Source: Pseudofrankia coriaricola (GTDB taxonomy: Bacteria > Actinomycetota > Actinomycetes > Frankiales > Frankiaceae). From it: a stretch of 64,000 nt of DNA. How positions within the stretch are numbered: the stretch's first letter is position 1; the number at the start of each line of letters is the position of its first letter. The position numbers were made by a program, and so were the translations under genes. Location: NCBI RefSeq assembly GCF_001854805.1, contig NZ_MBLO01000239.1, positions 1 through 64,000 of the forward strand, in the 5' to 3' direction. The notes beneath the pieces were generated by a model. The model was not told where the DNA came from, did no database searches, and saw only the letters and a list, made by a program, of their open reading frames with translations. Of the stretch, positions 59,897 to 64,000 are shown in pieces.

Positions 59897-61081
59897 GTGA
59901 TGAACATCCTGGATATTGTCCTGCTGCTCGTGGTGCTGGCGTTCGCCGTGTCCGGGTACCGGCAGGGCTTCGTGGTGGGCGCGCTGTCGTTCATCGGATT
60001 CATCGGCGGCGGCATCCTCGGTGCCCAGATCGCCCTCCCGCTCGCCAAGTTGATCGGCCAGCGTGAGCATGGCGCGGTCATCGCCCTGGTCACGGTCCTG
60101 ACGCTCGCCTGTCTTGGCCAGGTGGCCGGGACAGGCGCCGGCGTCGCCCTGCGCAGCCGGCTCACCTGGCGGCCCGGCGAGACCGTCGACTCGCTGGCCG
60201 GCGCGGTCCTGTCGGGGCTGTCTGTGCTGTTGGTCGCCTGGCTCATGGCGACCGCGCTGGAACGGTCCCCGTTCACCACCGCTGCCCGCGAGGTCCGCGA
60301 TTCGGCGGTGCTGACGACAGTCGACGACGGCATGCCCGCGAGCGTGCGGGACACGTTCTCCAGCCTGCGCCAGCTCGCGGACGGCAACGGCTTCCCGGCA
60401 GTGTTCTCCGGCCTCGGCAACGAGTCGATCGTCGCCGCCGACCCGCCCGACCCCGCCGTGGTGAACGCCGCCGGGGTCACGTCGGCCGCCGCCAGCGTGC
60501 TGAAGGTCCGGGGCATCGCGCCGTCCTGCTCACGGCAGGTCGAAGGCACCGGATTCGTGTATGCGCCCCAGCACGTGATGACCAACGCGCACGTGGTGGC
60601 CGGGGTCCGGGAACCGGGAGTGGAGGTCAGCGGGCGGCTGTTGCCGGCACAGGTGGTGGTCTTCGACGCCGCGCGCGACGTGGCCGTGCTCTACGTCCCC
60701 GGCCTCAACCGTCCGCCGCTGCGGCTGCAGACCTCGCCGCCGGGACACGCCGACGACGACGCCGTCATCGCGGGCTTCCCGGAGGACGGCCCATACCGGA
60801 CGGAGCCGGCGCGGATCCGCAACCACCAGAAGGCCAGGGCGCCTGACATCTACTCCCAGGGCAGCGTGGTGCGCGACATCTACGCCGTGCGCGGCACCGT
60901 GCTGCCGGGCAACTCGGGCGGGCCGCTGCTCTCGCCGGGCGGCAGCGTCTACGGCGTCGTCTTCGCCGCCGCGACCGACGACAGCGACACCGGATACGTG
61001 CTGACGGCGGCCGAGGTCAGCGGCGCGGCGCAGGCGGGCGAGCGCGCCACCACCCCGGTCAGCACCCAGGGCTGTCGCTAA
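59897..61081 (+). CDS. marP: Membrane serine protease (MarP/CvpA-trypsin)
   Basis: 394 residues. Four membrane segments of a CvpA-like domain (about 1-150) precede a chymotrypsin-like periplasmic protease. Catalytic triad: His in VMTNAHVVAGV (about 231), Asp in AARDVAVLYV (about 260) and Ser in LPGNSGGPLLSPGG (about 339). Two cysteines (in APSCSRQVEG and near the C-terminus, QGCR) may form a disulfide. MarP maintains acid and oxidative resistance in M. tuberculosis. GTG 59897 and ATG 59900 overlap as starts; which is used is unclear. Confidence 0.93.
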   Translation: MMNILDIVLLLVVLAFAVSGYRQGFVVGALSFIGFIGGGILGAQIALPLAKLIGQREHGAVIALVTVLTLACLGQVAGTGAGVALRSRLTWRPGETVDSLAGAVLSGLSVLLVAWLMATALERSPFTTAAREVRDSAVLTTVDDGMPASVRDTFSSLRQLADGNGFPAVFSGLGNESIVAADPPDPAVVNAAGVTSAAASVLKVRGIAPSCSRQVEGTGFVYAPQHVMTNAHVVAGVREPGVEVSGRLLPAQVVVFDAARDVAVLYVPGLNRPPLRLQTSPPGHADDDAVIAGFPEDGPYRTEPARIRNHQKARAPDIYSQGSVVRDIYAVRGTVLPGNSGGPLLSPGGSVYGVVFAAATDDSDTGYVLTAAEVSGAAQAGERATTPVSTQGCR

Positions 61082-61191
61082 GCCCCTTCCCCGTCCCCAC
61101 CTTCCCCACCGATTGGCTAGACGGGGACTGATACTCACCCCTCAGGTTCGACGCCGATCCCGGCTTGGCAGCCAATCCGGACCTCCCAGCA

Positions 61192-61250
61192 GACCTCCCA
61201 GATCGCCGATCCGGCAGGGACCCCGGCTTCGCGATCCGGCAGGGACCCCG
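61192..61250 (+). repeat. Second copy of the GATCCGGCAGG dispersed motif
   Basis: AGACCTCCCAGATCG runs directly into CCGATCCGGCAGGGACCCCGG, and GCGATCCGGCAGGGACCCCGG follows after a few bases. Compare 50025-50075. It lies in the 217-base convergent spacer between marP and ephE. Confidence 0.6.
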
Positions 61251-61298
61251 GGGGACCCCGCGGGCAGCTCACCGCAGAAGAGGCGCCGGGGTGGGCCG

Positions 61299-62222
61299 TC
61301 AGGGTGGGGTGGGGAGCCAGCGCAGGAGCAGGTCGCTCACCAGGTCGGGAGCCTCCTCGGGCAGGAAATGGCCGGCGCCGGGAAGCAGCTGCCAGGTGTA
61401 GAGCCCGCTGACGTAGCGGCCCGAGCCCTGGGCCGTGTCCGGCAACAGGAACGAGTCCGCGCCGCCGTGCAGATGCAGAACGGGGCAGGTCACCGCCCGT
61501 CGCAGCGCCTGCGCGAACCGGGCACCATCGGGCCGGAACAGCGAGCGGAACACCCAGCGGTGGTACTCCAGCGAGCTGTGCGCCACGCCAGGAATCTGCA
61601 TCGCCGCGCGGTAGCGCCGTTCTTCCTCGTCGCTTGGGAATCCCGGCCCGCCCCAGTCGCGCAACAGCTCGCCGATCCGGGCCGCGCCATCGGCGGTCAG
61701 ATGGCGCTCAGGCAGCCAGGGGAGCTGGAAGGCGAACAGGTGCGCCCCGGCCAGGCCCTGTCCCCGGGGGCTCACCGCGTACTGGTGGCGGACCCGCAGC
61801 GGGTGTGGCATCCCGAGAACCGCTATCCGGCGAACCTGCCGAGGCCAGAGGGTCGCGGCCGTCCAGCAGGCGAGCCCGCCCCAGTCCTGCCCGACCAGGA
61901 CGGCGTCGCGCTCACCGAGAGCGCGGATCAGCCCGGCGACGTCGTCCGCGAGGGTGAACGCGTCATACCCACGCGGTGGCTTGTCGCTCCCCCCATAGCC
62001 GCGCAGGTCGGGCGCCACCACCCGGTAGCCGGCTGCGGCCAGCGTCACCAGCTGGTGGCGCCACGCCCACCAGAACTGCGGGAAGCCGTGCAACAGCAGC
62101 ACCAGCGGGCCCTGGCCCAGCTCGGCGACGTGCAGCCGGGTGCCGTTCGCGGAGACGTCGCGATGCCGCCACGGCCCGTCGATCAGCACGCTGGCGGGCT
62201 CCGACGCGAACACCTCTCCCAC
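61299..62222 (-). CDS. ephE: Epoxide hydrolase (EphE-like alpha/beta hydrolase)
   Basis: 307 residues. Oxyanion HGFPQFWWAWRHQL, nucleophile Asp in VLVGQDWGGLACW, catalytic His in GAGHFLPEEAP, and the acid in the region LLPDTAQGSG. The cap domain holds the tyrosines expected for epoxide opening (HRWVFRSLF region). Position beside marP matches Rv3670 (ephE). Natural substrate unknown. Confidence 0.93.
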   Translation of the reverse strand: MGEVFASEPASVLIDGPWRHRDVSANGTRLHVAELGQGPLVLLLHGFPQFWWAWRHQLVTLAAAGYRVVAPDLRGYGGSDKPPRGYDAFTLADDVAGLIRALGERDAVLVGQDWGGLACWTAATLWPRQVRRIAVLGMPHPLRVRHQYAVSPRGQGLAGAHLFAFQLPWLPERHLTADGAARIGELLRDWGGPGFPSDEEERRYRAAMQIPGVAHSSLEYHRWVFRSLFRPDGARFAQALRRAVTCPVLHLHGGADSFLLPDTAQGSGRYVSGLYTWQLLPGAGHFLPEEAPDLVSDLLLRWLPTPP

Positions 62223-62400
62223 CGATCGGCTCCCGAAGGTTCAGCGCCCACCCGCACGTTCGGCGGCCCCCCGGGTGACAACCACGTTCGCGGGCCCAGC
62301 CCTAAAGACGTCGCTCACAGGCTAGCCGGGCGCAAGGCGGGGCCGGTCGGTGCGCACAGCCGAGAGCGGTCCTGGGCCCGCGCCGAGGAGGCGGTCAGCC

Positions 62401-62922
62401 TCACGGCTCGCGCCTGCCGGGACGGCCTGGTTGACCACCCTCCCGCGACGGCGGGATCGCCGGGGCCGCGCCGACCGGCGCGCTGGCACCCCCGGCACGG
62501 CCCGCCGCGCTGGTCCCGACGGGGTGCCGCAGCAGGGCCACGTCCTCGCGGACAGAGGAGATCGTCCGTCGCGGCGGCCGCAGCTTGCGCAGCCGCATCG
62601 CGCCGACCAGCACGAGCAGCCCGGCGAGCGCCAACAGCAGCACCGCCGTGATCAGGAAGGACCAGAACCGCTCGAGCCCAGCCCAGGTGAACAGCTCACC
62701 AAGGAAAATCGTCAGCGCGATCAGCGCGCCGAGCCCCAGCCCGGCGGCGGCACCGATCAACCCGGCGCCGACGGCGGCCGACGCCGCCTGACGGCCAAGC
62801 TCCGCCTTCGCGAGATCGATCTCCTGGCGGACGAGCATGGACATATCCCTGGTCGCGATCGCGACCAGCTCGCCCAGCGAGGCTTCCTTCCCCGCGCGGC
62901 GATCCCCGTTCTCGAACGTCAC
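62401..62922 (-). CDS. Holin-like membrane protein (Rv3669-like)
   Basis: 173 residues. Two membrane segments (about 55-75 and 85-110) follow a conserved SLGELVAIATRDMSMLVRQEIDLAKAELG helix, the actinobacterial phage-holin-3 superfamily pattern. The C-terminal 60 residues are Pro/Gly/Arg-rich. Despite the family name there is no phage context; it is the equivalent of Rv3669. Role unknown. The region 62923-63242 between it and the Fic-like gene is a 320-base divergent promoter spacer without further gene. Confidence 0.88.
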   Translation of the reverse strand: MTFENGDRRAGKEASLGELVAIATRDMSMLVRQEIDLAKAELGRQAASAAVGAGLIGAAAGLGLGALIALTIFLGELFTWAGLERFWSFLITAVLLLALAGLLVLVGAMRLRKLRPPRRTISSVREDVALLRHPVGTSAAGRAGGASAPVGAAPAIPPSREGGQPGRPGRREP

Positions 62923-63242
62923 CGAAGTCCCTCCCCATCCCCCGGCTCCGGGAAGGCATATGCCGGCCGGTCACCGCCAGCCTGCTCACGCCCGTGGGGC
63001 CGCGCTCGCGGGCGACCGACCCGCCCCCTCGCCCGGTCCGCTCCCCGGTCCCCTGCCTTCAGTCTGACGCCCTGGGCACGCGCACGGGGGCCGTAGCGAC
63101 GAGTGGGCGGGCGTGTGGCCCGGATTACCACTTTCCCCCCGATTGGCGGGACCTCGCGGAAGCCACGGAGCGGACGCCGGCCGGTCGGGGCGGAGCAGGC
63201 GCGGAACGCGGGTCACCCAGCTGGACGGGTAGCGTCGGCCGC

Positions 63243-64000
63243 GTGTCGACAGCGCCCAGCCCACACGCCGGTATCGAGGCTGACCCGTTCGCCAGGGTCG
63301 CGGCACTTCCCGGTGTGGACGAGGCGGTGGCGGCCGCCCGCTCGGCGGTCGACGCCCTGCTGCGCCACCGGGTGCTGCGGCGGCGCAGCGCTGAGGTCAC
63401 GGCCGAGGCGTCGCTGCGCTCCGCCCGGGCGAGCGCGGCGCTTGAGGGCCACGGCGTCGCGATGGAGACGCTGCGGGAGCGCCTCACCGCCGGGGAGGAC
63501 GGGGACAGCCACGACGACGCCCCCACAGCGGTCGGCCGGCCACCCGCTCCCGCCGACGATGACCTCGCGGCGACCCTGGGGGCGGTCCGGCTGTACGCCG
63601 AGCTGGGCGGCCTCAGCGCGGCCTGGGAGCGGGCCCCCCGCCAGGCGCTCGCCCGGATGCACACCCTGCTCGGCCGGGGCATCGTCCCGGACAGCGAACT
63701 TGGCCGGCCGCGCGCGGGCGCGGCCGTTGCCGGCCTGCTCGGGCTCGGCCCGGCTCCGGGTCCGGCCGAGGTGTCCGCCCGGCTGGACGGGCTCGTCGGC
63801 CTGCTCGTCGGGCGAACGGCGGCACCGGCGATCGTGGTCAGCGCCATCGTGCACGGCGAGCTGCTCGCGCTGCGCCCCTTCGGGAGCCTGGACGGGATGG
63901 TCGCGCGGGCGGCCGCCCGGCTGGTCCTCGTCGGACGCGGCCTGGACCCCAAGGCGGTGACGGCGAGCGACGTGGGCCATCTGGAGGCCGCGCTCGGCGA
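63243..64000 (+). CDS. Fic-like protein, truncated by the window edge
   Basis: About 252 codons are present before the right edge; no stop is reached. GTG 63243 is followed by STAPSPHAGIEADPF. The segment SAALEG (residues 64-69) resembles the autoinhibitory S/T-x3-E-G/N motif of Fic proteins. The degenerate active-site region VHGELLALRPFGSLDGMVAR (about 204-223) keeps PF and the later basic residue but lacks the HPFxxGNGR histidine and glycines. Members of this actinobacterial family are often annotated oxidoreductase; AMP-transfer activity looks unlikely. Confidence 0.8.
   Translation, partial: MSTAPSPHAGIEADPFARVAALPGVDEAVAAARSAVDALLRHRVLRRRSAEVTAEASLRSARASAALEGHGVAMETLRERLTAGEDGDSHDDAPTAVGRPPAPADDDLAATLGAVRLYAELGGLSAAWERAPRQALARMHTLLGRGIVPDSELGRPRAGAAVAGLLGLGPAPGPAEVSARLDGLVGLLVGRTAAPAIVVSAIVHGELLALRPFGSLDGMVARAAARLVLVGRGLDPKAVTASDVGHLEAALG

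Noticed and set aside
62401-62922. Prophage holin
   Set aside because: The family name is historical; the gene sits in a conserved housekeeping neighbourhood with no lysis or phage genes.

Overview
The window is very GC-rich and densely coded. It uses GTG as well as ATG starts and carries WhiB, CarD, DisA, a PASTA-domain penicillin-binding protein and a MarP-type protease, so the host is an actinobacterium. A Frankia-like or other Frankiales genome is my best guess, but that rests on gene content and sequence feel, not on a search. I see no prophage, insertion sequence or CRISPR array. Almost every gene has a recognisable family.

Layout. (1) 1-10.3 kb is a housekeeping block: cysS, a PPOX/F420-type oxidoreductase, ispF-ispD, disA, radA and an LpqE-like lipoprotein on the minus strand, then carD and mutY on the plus strand. 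It matches the Mycobacterium tuberculosis Rv3580c-Rv3589 neighbourhood as I remember it, with inversions. (2) 10.3-18.4 kb holds the most unusual unit: a five-gene minus-strand set of SWIM-like zinc protein, unrecognised 488-residue protein, VWA protein, MoxR-type AAA+ ATPase and a 1071-residue DUF5682-like protein. Four of its five gene junctions touch or overlap or, at one junction, hold a dispersed repeat. This looks like a MoxR/VWA chaperone-effector system of unknown job. (3) 18.5-24.2 kb is the phosphate uptake operon pstS-pstC-pstA-pstB. It is followed two bases later by an OmpR-type regulator whose receiver has lost its phosphoacceptor aspartate. A five-unit PHO box lies upstream of pstS. 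(4) 24.7-31.2 kb has a small orphan gene with a LexA-like site, proS, and an amidohydrolase plus double acyl-CoA dehydrogenase pair with a TetR regulator. Matching operator-like sites precede both ends of that unit. (5) 31.3-35.1 kb has a ThiXYZ-like ABC importer and a PrmC-related methyltransferase. (6) 35.5-40.2 kb is an ABC-2 exporter followed by a NarL-type two-component pair.

(7) 40.4-64 kb is a long stretch collinear with M. tuberculosis Rv3669-Rv3683: metallophosphoesterase, tRNA-Pro(CGG), PonA2-like PBP, WhiB4-like regulator, two ArsA-like ATPases, DUF4177, RidA, MBL hydrolase, CRP, small membrane protein, Nth, NUDIX, MarP, EphE and a holin-like membrane protein. Two NUDIX genes occur. 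One NUDIX gene, yqeY and a large cyclase-AAA-TPR protein are additions. A cupredoxin sits where mycobacteria keep a thioredoxin-like gene. The cyclase gene has a perfect TGTGA-N6-TCACA CRP site in its upstream region and crp lies next door, which suggests a local cAMP circuit. The last gene, a Fic-like protein, runs off the right edge.

Between genes there are several dispersed repeats: a family of about 140-155 bp ending in two hairpins (three copies), a 53-bp element behind both tRNA synthetase genes, and a short GATCCGGCAGG-containing motif. Family assignments come from reading motifs. All functional links to M. tuberculosis genes are from memory and were not checked by alignment.
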